Positions 26,400 through 35,536 of a stretch of DNA of 64,000 bases are shown piece by piece. Positions within the stretch are counted from its first letter, which is position 1; the number at the start of each line of letters is the position of its first letter. The notes beneath the pieces are model-generated. The model searched no databases. It saw only the letters and a list, made by a program, of their open reading frames with translations, and was not told where the DNA came from. The DNA comes from an uncultured Burkholderiales bacterium. Lineage in GTDB: Bacteria; Pseudomonadota; Gammaproteobacteria; Burkholderiales; Burkholderiaceae_C. Where the stretch lies: positions 1 to 64,000 of the forward strand of contig CAJAYT010000078.1 in NCBI GenBank assembly GCA_903949285.1, in the 5' to 3' direction. The translations under genes were made by a program, and so were the position numbers.

Positions 26400-29243
26400 A
26401 TGAAACGGATGCTAATTAATGCAACCCAGGCTGAAGAAAGACGCTTGGCAATCGTAGATGGTCAGAAATTATTAGATTATGAAATCGAAATTGAAGGCCG
26501 CGAACAACGTAAAGGCAACATTTATAAAGCTGTCGTAACACGTGTGGAGCCTTCTTTAGAGGCTTGTTTTGTGGATTATGGTGAGGAACGTCATGGCTTT
26601 CTCTCATTCAAAGAGATCTCTAAACAGTATTTCGTCCCCGGGGTAGCTCCTAGTCAAGCCCGCATACAGGACGTGATCAAAGAGGGGCAGGAATTATTGG
26701 TCCAAGTTGAGAAAGAGGAGCGCGGCAATAAAGGTGCAGCTCTCACATCTTTCATCTCTCTTGCAGGTCGATATGTCGTTTTAATGCCCAATAACCCCAG
26801 AGGCGGTGGAGTCAGCCGTCGTATCGAAGGCGACGACCGTGCTGAGCTTAAGGAAGCAATGGATCAGTTGCAGTACCCAGGCGGGATGTCCATCATCGCT
26901 CGAACTGCAGGTATTGGTCGCACCGCTGCAGAGTTGCAGTGGGATCTTAATTACTTGTTAAAACTTTGGAACGCTATAGATGGCGCGGGTAAGTCCAACA
27001 AAGGCGCCTTCTTAATCTATCAAGAATCAAGTTTGGTGATCCGCGCAATTCGCGATTATTTCAATGTTGAAATTGGCGACATTTTGATTGATACCGATGA
27101 CCTGTACGAACAGGCGGCTCAGTTCATGTCCCACGTCATGCCTGAGCACGCTGAGCGTGTCAAGCGCTACAGAGATGACACACCGCTCTTTAGTCGCTTC
27201 CAAATTGAGCATCAAATTGAGTCCGCTTATGCAAGAACGGTAACATTGCCAAGCGGTGGAGCCATTGTTATCGATCATACTGAAGCCTTAGTGTCTGTTG
27301 ACGTTAACTCTGCTCGCTCTATCAAAGGCGGCGACATTGAGGAGACTGCCACTCGTACCAACTTAGAGGCCGCTGATGAGGTGGCTCGTCAAATGCGCTT
27401 ACGCGACTTGGGCGGACTGATTGTTATTGACTTTATTGATATGGAGGAGTCAAAGAACAGGCGTGAGGTTGAGAACCGTTTGCGCGACGCGCTTCGCCAA
27501 GACCGAGCAAGAGTTCAGTTTGGAAGCATCAGTAAATTTGGTCTCCTAGAGATGAGTCGTCAAAGACTTCGCCCTGCATTGTCAGAGGGGGCGTCTATCC
27601 CTTGTCCAAGATGCGGTGGTGCAGGTCACATAAGGGATTCAGAGAGTTCTGCGCTGCAGATTTTGCGTATTATTCAAGAGGAGTCCATGAAGGACAACAC
27701 GGCGGCCGTTTATGCGCAAGTGCCTGTCGAGGTCGCCTCTTACCTCTTAAATGAGAAGCGAACGGAAATTGCAAAAATTGAGGTTAAACAACGTATCAAC
27801 GTTTTGTTGATCCCCAATAAATCACTTGAAACACCTAACTACAAGTTAGAGCGACTCAAGCATGATGATCCTAGGCTGGACAATATTGAGACCAGCTACA
27901 AGATGGTCGAGGAAGTGGAGGATCCGGCCTCAGTGACCCGTCGTGCTCAAGAGCCAACAAATCGTCAAACTCCGGTGATCAAGGGCGTATTGCCTGATGC
28001 TCCTGCACCCATTGCAGAACCTAAACCGGCGAAAGTCGATAAGGCCGTGGCAAAAGCACCAAAAGACGCAACTGCTGGTGACGCAGGATTTATGGGTTGG
28101 TTTAAAAACCTCTTTAAATCTAAGCCTAGCGTCGAGGCTGAAAAATCTGAGACTGCAGATAAAAATAAAGAAACACGACGTGACTCCAACCGTGCACCCA
28201 GAGAAGGTGCTGGGCGTGGGGATGGACGCAGGGGCTCTGGTCGTAGAAATGACAGAGGTGAGCGCTCTGAAAGAGGTGAGCGTGGCGATCGCCCAGAGCG
28301 AGGCCAAGGTGCAGCGCGAGGCGAAAGAGCAGAGCGTGGTGAGGGCAGGGCTGCTGGGTCTGAGCAAACTCGCCAAGGTGGGCAACGAGGACCGCGCAGT
28401 GCAGGACAGGGAGCACCTAATCGTGAGCCAAGAGAAAGCGGTGGGCGCGAGCAACGCGAGGGCGCACAACAAGAGTTGGCTCTGCAGGGTGCAGAGAGTT
28501 CAAATCAAAGTAGGAATAATCCTTCTCAAGCCGATAGAGCAATCGATTCGGGTGTTCAGGGCGAGAGATCTGAGCGACCCAGAAGGCGTGAGCGTACCGA
28601 GCGTACTGAGCGCACGGAGGGCCGCGAACCCAGACGTAATAATCGCTCTACTGATGCTCAGTCGGCAAATTCCCTAGACGGTGTTCCTCTACAAAATGGG
28701 CCCGCTTTGAATGATCAAGGGACTGAGGTACAGCAAATCAATCCATCAGCCCAGCAAGCACAAGCGCCTGGACTTGATATGGAGCGGGTGGAGGAGCGAC
28801 GCGACAGACGCTCAAGAGACCGTTACGGTCGCGAACGTCGTGAGCGCCAAGAGCGTCCAGTAACTGAGGAGGGATCCGCCCCGCAAGGCACGGCTTTTGA
28901 TCACCAACACTCGAACCAAGTTGCTCAGGCTACGGATTCCAGCGCAGCCTCTCACCATCAAGCCCCGCAACACTCTGTTGCCAGTGTCCAAAAGACAGAA
29001 ATGCCTAAGGTACAAGCTTTTGATTTGCCTGTCAGTCAGCTGATCGAGATGTCCAAATCCTCAGGCCTGGAGTGGGTAAACAGCAATCCCGAACGTGTGG
29101 CGCATGTGCAAATGATCATTGCCTCTGAGCCAAAACCAGTGCATGTTCCAAGGGAGCGTCCACCGATTGTTGAGCTTGATGAAGGACCACTTATTTTGGT
29201 GGAAACTCGTAAAGACTTAACCAAGCTAGATGTGGGTGTCTAG
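26400..29243 (+). CDS. rne: Ribonuclease E
   Basis: 947 aa from the ATG at 26400, preceded by AAAGGA at 7 nt; the open frame extends 12 codons upstream without a start signal. The N-terminal half has the S1 domain (from about 35), the catalytic D301 and D344 (VSVDVNSARS, IVIDFIDME) and the Zn-link C402-x2-C405 (CPRCGG). After about residue 510 the chain is disordered: an amphipathic GFMGWFKNLFKS at 563-574, in the place of the membrane-targeting segment of E. coli RNase E, then a long Arg/Glu/Gly-rich region (about 590-830) for RNA binding, and a conserved C-terminal end. It leads mRNA decay and rRNA/tRNA processing at the inner membrane. Confidence 0.97.
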   Translation: MKRMLINATQAEERRLAIVDGQKLLDYEIEIEGREQRKGNIYKAVVTRVEPSLEACFVDYGEERHGFLSFKEISKQYFVPGVAPSQARIQDVIKEGQELLVQVEKEERGNKGAALTSFISLAGRYVVLMPNNPRGGGVSRRIEGDDRAELKEAMDQLQYPGGMSIIARTAGIGRTAAELQWDLNYLLKLWNAIDGAGKSNKGAFLIYQESSLVIRAIRDYFNVEIGDILIDTDDLYEQAAQFMSHVMPEHAERVKRYRDDTPLFSRFQIEHQIESAYARTVTLPSGGAIVIDHTEALVSVDVNSARSIKGGDIEETATRTNLEAADEVARQMRLRDLGGLIVIDFIDMEESKNRREVENRLRDALRQDRARVQFGSISKFGLLEMSRQRLRPALSEGASIPCPRCGGAGHIRDSESSALQILRIIQEESMKDNTAAVYAQVPVEVASYLLNEKRTEIAKIEVKQRINVLLIPNKSLETPNYKLERLKHDDPRLDNIETSYKMVEEVEDPASVTRRAQEPTNRQTPVIKGVLPDAPAPIAEPKPAKVDKAVAKAPKDATAGDAGFMGWFKNLFKSKPSVEAEKSETADKNKETRRDSNRAPREGAGRGDGRRGSGRRNDRGERSERGERGDRPERGQGAARGERAERGEGRAAGSEQTRQGGQRGPRSAGQGAPNREPRESGGREQREGAQQELALQGAESSNQSRNNPSQADRAIDSGVQGERSERPRRRERTERTERTEGREPRRNNRSTDAQSANSLDGVPLQNGPALNDQGTEVQQINPSAQQAQAPGLDMERVEERRDRRSRDRYGRERRERQERPVTEEGSAPQGTAFDHQHSNQVAQATDSSAASHHQAPQHSVASVQKTEMPKVQAFDLPVSQLIEMSKSSGLEWVNSNPERVAHVQMIIASEPKPVHVPRERPPIVELDEGPLILVETRKDLTKLDVGV

Positions 29244-29286
29244 ATCCTGAGTTAATCTGCAACTCGTCTTTGTTAGACGTTAGGTT

Positions 29287-29328
29287 GGGGAGGACAGCTC
29301 GTTTGAGCGACCTCCCTTTTTCTTTTTT
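29287..29328 (+). terminator. Rho-independent terminator of rne
   Basis: GGGAGG (29288-29293) with CCTCCC (29311-29316), and inside it GCTC/GAGC (29297-29308), form a strong GC-rich stem followed directly by TTTTTCTTTTTT. It lies 44 bp after the rne stop. The T-run exists only in the plus direction, so it is specific for rne. Confidence 0.9.
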
Positions 29329-29358
29329 AAATCCACATAAACAATAAAATCGCTGAGC

Positions 29359-30087
29359 TTAAGGATTAAGCAGCTTATAAATAAACGGAACCGTAAGTGC
29401 GCCCAAAATACCGTGAAGCCCCATGGCCAGACTTGCGTAGGTACCAGCCTCGGTGTTGATGCTAAAGGCTCTTGAGGTGCCGATACCGTGAGAGACGATT
29501 CCAATAATGAACCCCCTTTGCCACCAGGCTTTAAAGTCGATTGCGTTAAGGATTAAGGGGACCAGCACCGATCCGGTAATACCGGTCAGAACTGCAAAAA
29601 CTGCGGTCAAGGTCGGAGAGCTACCGATACGCTCTGCAATACCCATAGCGATTGGGGCTGTGACGGATTTTGCGTAAAAGGCACCCGTAATAGCCTGATC
29701 TGCGCCCATGAGCGTGCACAGTCCTACACTTGAAAAAATGGATACAAGACCCCCTGTACATAGTGCAAGAAGAAGCGGGAATAAGCGACCTCGCAGTTCG
29801 TGAATTCCCCGGTAAATGGGGATAGCCAAAGCAACCGTTGCAGATCCCAGCAAGAAGTGAATGAACTGTGCGCCTTGGAAGTACTTTTCATAGGACATCC
29901 CTATGAAGTGCAAGGATGTGGTGATGAGGGCGATCGTGATAATCAAAGGGTTAGCGAGAGGATTGTGATTTGACTTTTGATAAACCCATAATCCTGTTTG
30001 GTACGATGCCAGCGTTAAGAAAAGTGCAAGTAAAGGGCTCCCAGACAGGTAAACCCAAATCTCAATAATAGATTTGGATTCAGTCAT
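29359..30087 (-). CDS. lrgB: LrgB family membrane protein
   Basis: 242 aa, nearly all membrane segments, with the family's ALFLTLASYQTGLWVYQ start and a conserved KSVTAPIAMGIAE motif and SHGIGTSRAF motif. LrgB/CidB proteins work with LrgA/CidA; they were described as holin-like modulators of murein hydrolases and more recently as pyruvate or glycolate carriers. It overlaps lrgA by 8 bp, so the two form one operon. There is no LytR-like sensor gene nearby. Confidence 0.9.
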   Translation of the reverse strand: MTESKSIIEIWVYLSGSPLLALFLTLASYQTGLWVYQKSNHNPLANPLIITIALITTSLHFIGMSYEKYFQGAQFIHFLLGSATVALAIPIYRGIHELRGRLFPLLLALCTGGLVSIFSSVGLCTLMGADQAITGAFYAKSVTAPIAMGIAERIGSSPTLTAVFAVLTGITGSVLVPLILNAIDFKAWWQRGFIIGIVSHGIGTSRAFSINTEAGTYASLAMGLHGILGALTVPFIYKLLNP

Positions 30088-30463
30088 GTTGATCCTTGGC
30101 TTGAGCGGAGCTCTCGCTGGTAGATGGGTGGTCTGGACTTAGCCAACGTAAAACCAGTGCACTACTCAAAGCTGCAAATACAACACTCATGATGAGTGCT
30201 GTAACGATCGTCAATGCATTTTGTTGGAGTTGCGGAATAAATAAAATGATGCCAACTGCAGCGGGTACGAATAGCAAACCAAGGTAGCGACTAAAGGTGT
30301 CCGCTACGCTTGCAAGAGAGGTGTTGATATCCTTCAAGTACATGAGCCAAAGTAGCAAAAGTACCAGGCCGATTACAGGGCCAGGTAGGAAAGGGAGAAG
30401 CAGTTTTGAGATGATTTCCCCAAGGCCTTGAAAAAATAAGATTTGAAGAAGTCCGGGAATCAT
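30080..30463 (-). CDS. lrgA: LrgA/CidA family membrane protein
   Basis: 127 aa with four hydrophobic segments. The family signature FLPGPVIGLVLLLLWL is present, as is LFVPAAVGII. It is the small holin-like partner of LrgB, encoded directly downstream with an 8-bp overlap. The charged C-terminal tail is cytoplasmic in the family. Its physiological substrate here is unknown. Confidence 0.9.
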   Translation of the reverse strand: MIPGLLQILFFQGLGEIISKLLLPFLPGPVIGLVLLLLWLMYLKDINTSLASVADTFSRYLGLLFVPAAVGIILFIPQLQQNALTIVTALIMSVVFAALSSALVLRWLSPDHPSTSESSAQAKDQHD

Positions 30464-30611
30464 TTTGAATCACTTAAAGTTAGTTGAATAGTCCATGAGT
30501 ACTAAGGCGTCTAATTATTGAACTATCCCAGTGATGAAATAGATCCACTGATACCAAAGTGGCGCCAATTTGCTAACACTTTTCAATCGCTCATCAAGCG
30601 TTCAAAAAAAT

Positions 30612-31910
30612 TCAATAAGATTCACTGAGAGCAATCTTCTTCCAGTAAACAACCGCCTCTGCCTCTTGTCCGCGTTGCACGGCCAACTCAGCTAAGGTTA
30701 GCCAAGCTGCTTTTTGTAGTCCCGAGTGATTGAGTTGCTGCGCAGCCTCTAGCATCAATTGCTGTGCTTTCCCCCACAAGCCGTTGTACATACAGGCCAT
30801 AGCGCTCAAATACTGAAGAAGCGCACTTCTTGGGTTCATCGATCGTGCTTGGTCAACGACGCTTAACCAATGTTTGTCATTGCCAATCACTTTTAAATGA
30901 GAGGCAAGGGTTTGGATGAGCCGAACTTGCTCTGAATCCGATAGCGCACTGGGGCGAGTGATCATCACATTCCAAATAGGCGTGAGCCAAGTCAATGCGG
31001 TTTGAGAGCTCCCCGAGAGGGATAGCATTCGCTCGCTCGCATGAATGGCAACATCTGGAATCGAGCGTTCGTGCGAGTCCAGTAACCGCCAAGTTTGTTG
31101 GAGTTGGTGTTGATCGTAACAATCATTCAAGCTAGATGTACACAAGCTTCTGAGCAGTCCTTGCGCTGCGTTCTCGGAGAATGCACCGTGCTTGTTTAAG
31201 AGTCTTGCAGTCTCAAGCGCAGCAAGGTGATGCTTTGCAAGACGGTCTGCTTTGAGTTTTAATCTGAGCGTCAGTGTACGCCTGGATACCCCGCTCTTTA
31301 GTTCTCTAAGCCAAGCAAGTGCTCCAACCGGATCAGCTTCTGCGAGGGACCACCGGGCTGCACTGAGTAAGCTGGCTGCCTTGGTCTCGTAGGCAGCTTC
31401 GCTGTCTTCGCTCGTTTCTTTCAGTATGGCTTGTAGATGCGTTTCGCGGGTCGCGATATCCCTTAAAGCATGTGCACTCTCAGCCCCTATTAAATGGGCT
31501 AGGGCCTTGAGTTGATTAAGATACTTTGGGGCCGACACCGACTCACTTGTCAATTGCTCAAGTGTATTGGCGCTATCGATGGTTAGTGCTGCTGATCTGA
31601 GGGAGCGCAAAAACCTGCCCGTCATCAGTTGTTCTAAAGCGTTGAGGAGGCTTTCATGCATGCTCCGTTCACGTTGCTGGAGTCTCCAGCGCTTGGCAAT
31701 TTGGGGTAAGGCGTAAAGAGAGGAGACAGCGCGCGTGGCTAAATAAACAACAAGAAAACTAGCAACCAATATAAGCACAGCAAAGTTGATTGAGAAGTCG
31801 ACTCTGTACCCAGAGATAAAAACGGACACCAATCCACCGGGATGATCAGCTCCAATAGAGAGTGCAACAGCGACGCCAAAGAGAGTTAAGAGCCAAATTG
31901 CTGCTTTCAT
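30612..31910 (-). CDS. hemY: HemY family TPR membrane protein
   Basis: 432 aa. Two N-terminal membrane helices (about 1-20 and 38-60) with the HemY_N pattern are followed by a helical TPR-like domain in the cytosol. This proteobacterial HemY differs from the protoporphyrinogen oxidase of the same name; its exact step in haem synthesis is unclear. It follows hemX by 1 nt, completing hemD-hemX-hemY. Confidence 0.88.
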   Translation of the reverse strand: MKAAIWLLTLFGVAVALSIGADHPGGLVSVFISGYRVDFSINFAVLILVASFLVVYLATRAVSSLYALPQIAKRWRLQQRERSMHESLLNALEQLMTGRFLRSLRSAALTIDSANTLEQLTSESVSAPKYLNQLKALAHLIGAESAHALRDIATRETHLQAILKETSEDSEAAYETKAASLLSAARWSLAEADPVGALAWLRELKSGVSRRTLTLRLKLKADRLAKHHLAALETARLLNKHGAFSENAAQGLLRSLCTSSLNDCYDQHQLQQTWRLLDSHERSIPDVAIHASERMLSLSGSSQTALTWLTPIWNVMITRPSALSDSEQVRLIQTLASHLKVIGNDKHWLSVVDQARSMNPRSALLQYLSAMACMYNGLWGKAQQLMLEAAQQLNHSGLQKAAWLTLAELAVQRGQEAEAVVYWKKIALSESY

Positions 31911-31911
31911 A

Positions 31912-33066
31912 TCAATTGCCTAAGCGTGTTGTACCGATGGCTGACCAGGTGTCTTGAATTTGGGGTATTTCGGGCTGTGCACCAAGCTCATTAATTTCTT
32001 TCAAAAGGGCCGCTACATCTTGGCCTTGTTTGGACTGCATAGAAAAGTACTTATCCAATTCTCGTTGACTCTGATTTAAATCTGCTTTGAAGGAGCTGAT
32101 CTGGTGGGCGAGCAGCCCGAGTTTTGAATTAAGCAGGCGTAATTTAAGGTTCTCTTTGAGGAAATATCCTTGACTGGGAGTCAGTAAACTGGCCTCAGGT
32201 TGATCGATCCGGGTAATACGAACAAGGCCTTTGATTTGTGACCAAACGTGAGCGGTTAATGTGTCCAACCAACTCTCACCTGTGCTGTTACGAATCGATT
32301 GAGCCCAACTCTCGGCCTGGGTGAGAGCTGAGGGAGTGGGTGAGTTGGTATTGGCGGCGGAGACGTTACCACTGGTTTGTGGGGTACCAGTTCGGCTTTC
32401 ATCTACTTTTGCAACACTCTTTACGACGGGCTCGGAGATTGGGTTTAGTTGCGGTTCGTTGAGCAGGGGTAGGACCTCTACTTTTTGAACCAATTGATCC
32501 AATTTAAGAAGGAGTGTAGGTGTATCAAGAACCGGTGTGGATTTGATCCGGTCTAAGTCCTTCAGTAAAGCCCTGTCTATGGCTGCAAGTTTGGGTTGTG
32601 ATGATTTGGCGACGCGTTGTTCGCAGCTCCTTAGTGCTTCGATGAGAGGCTGAGCGCTACCCATTAACTGAGCTTGTTGCTGTCCCAGTCTCAGTGTGGA
32701 CTCTAGTTCTGCAACCAAGTTTTCATCGCGGGTGTGCGACAAAGACTTCATTAAATCTTCGAGCTGAGTGCGCTGGAGCGCTACTTCCATAACTTTTGCA
32801 TCCAGCAGAGCTAATTTAGCCGCTGTCTCACGTGCTAATTCTTGTGCGTCTTTAGAGCTTACTTTGGCCTCTAAAGACTGAGTGTTTGTCTGAGCACTTT
32901 GCTTAGCCAATAACTCTTCGATGCTGGATAGCTTTAACCACAAATAGGAGGCTGAGCAAAGCGCAGCAAAGCACACGGCGTACAAACCCAAGACTTGCCA
33001 GTTGAGGCGAGCGTGTCGATCCATCTTGGGGTTGGAGGCTAATGCATCTTGAGTGGGAGTGTTCAA
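31912..33066 (-). CDS. hemX: HemX family protein
   Basis: 384 aa, with one N-terminal membrane helix (about 25-45) and a long coiled-coil-rich region, as in HemX proteins that are often mislabelled uroporphyrinogen-III C-methyltransferase. No methyltransferase motifs are present, so that activity is not expected. The frame begins with TTG at 33064-33066, 12 nt after the hemD stop; an internal ATG at 33022-33024 (MDRHARLNW) is the alternative. A Ser/Thr/Pro-rich stretch lies near 225-255. Confidence 0.85.
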   Translation of the reverse strand: MNTPTQDALASNPKMDRHARLNWQVLGLYAVCFAALCSASYLWLKLSSIEELLAKQSAQTNTQSLEAKVSSKDAQELARETAAKLALLDAKVMEVALQRTQLEDLMKSLSHTRDENLVAELESTLRLGQQQAQLMGSAQPLIEALRSCEQRVAKSSQPKLAAIDRALLKDLDRIKSTPVLDTPTLLLKLDQLVQKVEVLPLLNEPQLNPISEPVVKSVAKVDESRTGTPQTSGNVSAANTNSPTPSALTQAESWAQSIRNSTGESWLDTLTAHVWSQIKGLVRITRIDQPEASLLTPSQGYFLKENLKLRLLNSKLGLLAHQISSFKADLNQSQRELDKYFSMQSKQGQDVAALLKEINELGAQPEIPQIQDTWSAIGTTRLGN

Positions 33067-33078
33067 AATAAAGACTTT

Positions 33079-33906
33079 TTAATGAATGGATTTTAATGAT
33101 GTTAGGACATCACTGAGTGTGGGGCGTGACTCATGCACAACACCCCACCCCATATCGATTGCAGTTTGGGCAATACGTTTGTGAGTTGCTAAGGCGCGTC
33201 CCTTGTACCAGTCTTGATGGGGAAGGATTTGCCCCAAATTGTGAAGTGACAAAGAACTGCTAAAAACCCAGATACTACCTTCCCCAATTGCGCCAAGTGC
33301 CGCCTCCTTTTGTTCCTCGCTCCACTGGGGTGCGCGGCGCTGATAGACTTCAATTTCATCTACCAGCACACCATTTTGAGTGAGTTGGGAGATTAGCCAT
33401 TGGCTACCGCTTGGGGTAATATTCTCTGCAATGGGCTGAGGTTGGGTTTCTTTTGCATCCAATGGGTGAGAGTCTGAACCTCGAATAATAAGTACCTTCT
33501 CACCAGCGCCGACAAGTTGAGACGCTACCGCCCAAAGTTGGGGGGAGTCAAATTGAGGAGCCGCGGGGGAGGGCGAGATAATTTGGGTGCTGGGTATGCC
33601 GTGAATTTTGAGGCTTTGAGCGGTACCCGGACCCGTAGCCCAAAAAGTAAGGCCCGGTACAGACAATCGCGCCGACACGTTAAAAGATTTGAAGAAGTGC
33701 TCTACAGCTGCGGTACTCACAAAGATCAAAGCAACGTAAGCACTCAAGTCCCCTAGAGCCTTGATTTGATTTTTCTGCAGTGCAATAGGAAGCAGTTCAA
33801 TCAAAGCCCAGTTGATAACTGAGTACCCAGCGCTCTCAATTCCCTCAATCCATTGACGGGATTCTTGAGCGGGACGGGTCAAAATGATTTTTGAGGAGGG
33901 GGCCAA
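33079..33906 (-). CDS. hemD: Uroporphyrinogen-III synthase
   Basis: 275 aa. The N-terminal IILTRPAQES and the VSTAAVEHFF and WATGPGTAQSL segments fit HemD, a family of low conservation. It closes hydroxymethylbilane to uroporphyrinogen III. A TAG stop lies just upstream in frame, so TTG at 33904-33906 is the only start that keeps the conserved N-terminus; no Shine-Dalgarno is visible. hemC, which often precedes hemD in this order, is absent: the next gene is argH, divergent. Confidence 0.88.
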   Translation of the reverse strand: MAPSSKIILTRPAQESRQWIEGIESAGYSVINWALIELLPIALQKNQIKALGDLSAYVALIFVSTAAVEHFFKSFNVSARLSVPGLTFWATGPGTAQSLKIHGIPSTQIISPSPAAPQFDSPQLWAVASQLVGAGEKVLIIRGSDSHPLDAKETQPQPIAENITPSGSQWLISQLTQNGVLVDEIEVYQRRAPQWSEEQKEAALGAIGEGSIWVFSSSLSLHNLGQILPHQDWYKGRALATHKRIAQTAIDMGWGVVHESRPTLSDVLTSLKSIH

Positions 33907-33920
33907 TTGTGTGGGGGTCT

Positions 33921-33947
33921 AATGAATGTATGAATGAATGAACGAAT
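33921..33947. repeat. AATG tetranucleotide repeat, imperfect
   Basis: Six and three-quarter units of a 4-bp repeat (AATG AATG TATG AATG AATG AACG AAT) lie in the 138-bp gap between the divergent hemD and argH genes, 14 bp before the hemD start. Two units are mutated, so slippage is probably slow. It is outside both coding regions. Confidence 0.6.
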
Positions 33948-34044
33948 ATTAGACAAAAAGTAGTTCGGGGCGTTGCACTTTTCAGTGTAATCGAAACTGC
34001 CCTCGCAACCACTTGCGGCAATCCTTGCCTAGAGGAGCCCTTAG

Positions 34045-35514
34045 ATGAGGCTAAAATCGCTTCGTATGTCATCCAATCAACTCGATAAAAAGTCCCAGTC
34101 CTGGTCTGCCCTCTTTGGCGAGCCGATGAGCGAACTGGTCAAGCGCTACACCTCAAGTGTTTTTTTTGATAAACGCCTATGGCATGCAGATATCGAAGGC
34201 TCATTAGCCCACGCTGAGATGCTAGCCCACTCAGGCATCATAAGTCAGACAGATCACGCTGATATTGTCAAAGGGCTTAGGCAAATTAGCGAGGAAATTC
34301 ACAATAACCAGTTTGACTGGAAACTCGATCTGGAGGATGTTCATTTGAACATCGAGGCCAGGCTCACTCAGTTAGTGGGGGACGCTGGTAAAAGGCTTCA
34401 CACTGGGCGCAGCAGGAATGACCAAGTTGCAACGGACGTCAGACTTTGGCTCAGAGACGAAATCGATGATATTTGCCAACTCTTGGTTGACTTTCAACAC
34501 TCTTTAGTTGAAGTAGCTGAGGAGAACATTGAAGTGGTGATGCCCGGTTTTACCCATTTACAGGTTGCCCAACCGATTTCTTTTGCCCATCATATCTTGG
34601 CTTATGTTGAGATGTTCGCAAGAGACTTGGAGCGCTTTCGAGAAATAAGAGTACGCGTTAATAGGCTACCCCTTGGCAGTGCAGCACTAGCTGGCACGAG
34701 TTATCCCCTTGACCGCGAGAGAGTAGCAAGGACGCTGGGTATGGTGGATAAGGACGGGAACCCCTGTGTTTGTCAAAACAGTTTAGATGCAGTCAGTGAT
34801 CGTGATTTTGCAATTGAGTTCACCTCAGCTGCAACGCTGTGTATGGTTCATATCAGCCGCATGAGTGAAGAGTTGGTGCTTTGGATGAGCCAAAACTATG
34901 GTTTTATCAAGCTCTCTGACCGTTTCACAACGGGCAGCTCCATCATGCCTCAAAAGAAAAATCCTGATGTTCCAGAGTTGGCGCGTGGCAAGACGGGACG
35001 AGTGGTAGGTCACTTGATGGGGCTCATCACGCTCATGAAGGGCCAGCCCTTGGCTTACAACAAAGACAACCAAGAGGATAAAGAACCCTTATTTGATACG
35101 GTCGATACACTAAAAGACACGCTCAGGATTTTTGACGAAATGATTGGCGGTCAAGTTGAGGGCAAGAGCGCAGTCAAATCAGGAGGCATCCAAGTCAATG
35201 CAAAGGCTATGGAGTCCGCAGCTCTAAAGGGGTATGCAACAGCAACCGATTTGGCTGATTACTTGGTTCGACGCGGTCTTCCCTTTAGGGACGCGCACGA
35301 AGCAGTCGCAAAAATTGTACGCGTAGCTCAGCAAAAAAATGTTGGACTGAGTGATTTGTCCCTGGCTGAGCTCGTTGAAATACACCCCTCTATCCAAGAG
35401 GACGTGTTTGAAGTCCTAACACTTCGGGGCTCGTTGAACGCGCGCTCTACGCTTGGTGGTACGGCTCCGTCGCAAATTCGGTTCCAGATTGAAAGATTGA
35501 AAAAATCGCTTTAA
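34045..35514 (+). CDS. argH: Argininosuccinate lyase
   Basis: 489 aa. HTGRSRNDQ and the signature [12 protein letters not shown] with catalytic Ser298 are intact. It releases arginine and fumarate in the last step of arginine synthesis. AGAGGAG at 34031-34037 lies 7 nt before the ATG at 34045, which decides this start over the ATG at 34066 where many homologues begin ([13 protein letters not shown]). It is divergent from hemD and may share an operon with the flavoenzyme 22 bp downstream. Confidence 0.96.
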   Translation: MRLKSLRMSSNQLDKKSQSWSALFGEPMSELVKRYTSSVFFDKRLWHADIEGSLAHAEMLAHSGIISQTDHADIVKGLRQISEEIHNNQFDWKLDLEDVHLNIEARLTQLVGDAGKRLHTGRSRNDQVATDVRLWLRDEIDDICQLLVDFQHSLVEVAEENIEVVMPGFTHLQVAQPISFAHHILAYVEMFARDLERFREIRVRVNRLPLGSAALAGTSYPLDRERVARTLGMVDKDGNPCVCQNSLDAVSDRDFAIEFTSAATLCMVHISRMSEELVLWMSQNYGFIKLSDRFTTGSSIMPQKKNPDVPELARGKTGRVVGHLMGLITLMKGQPLAYNKDNQEDKEPLFDTVDTLKDTLRIFDEMIGGQVEGKSAVKSGGIQVNAKAMESAALKGYATATDLADYLVRRGLPFRDAHEAVAKIVRVAQQKNVGLSDLSLAELVEIHPSIQEDVFEVLTLRGSLNARSTLGGTAPSQIRFQIERLKKSL

Positions 35515-35536
35515 TGCCTTTAACAGGGAATATCAA

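Noticed and set aside
27997-28677. 226-codon frame overlapping rne in another frame
   Set aside because: Out-of-frame shadow of the repetitive Arg/Glu/Gly-coding part of rne; no start signal or protein family.
33845-34072. 75-codon minus-strand frame between hemD and argH as a possible hemC remnant
   Set aside because: The translated sequence shows no HemC motif and lies mostly across the argH leader.
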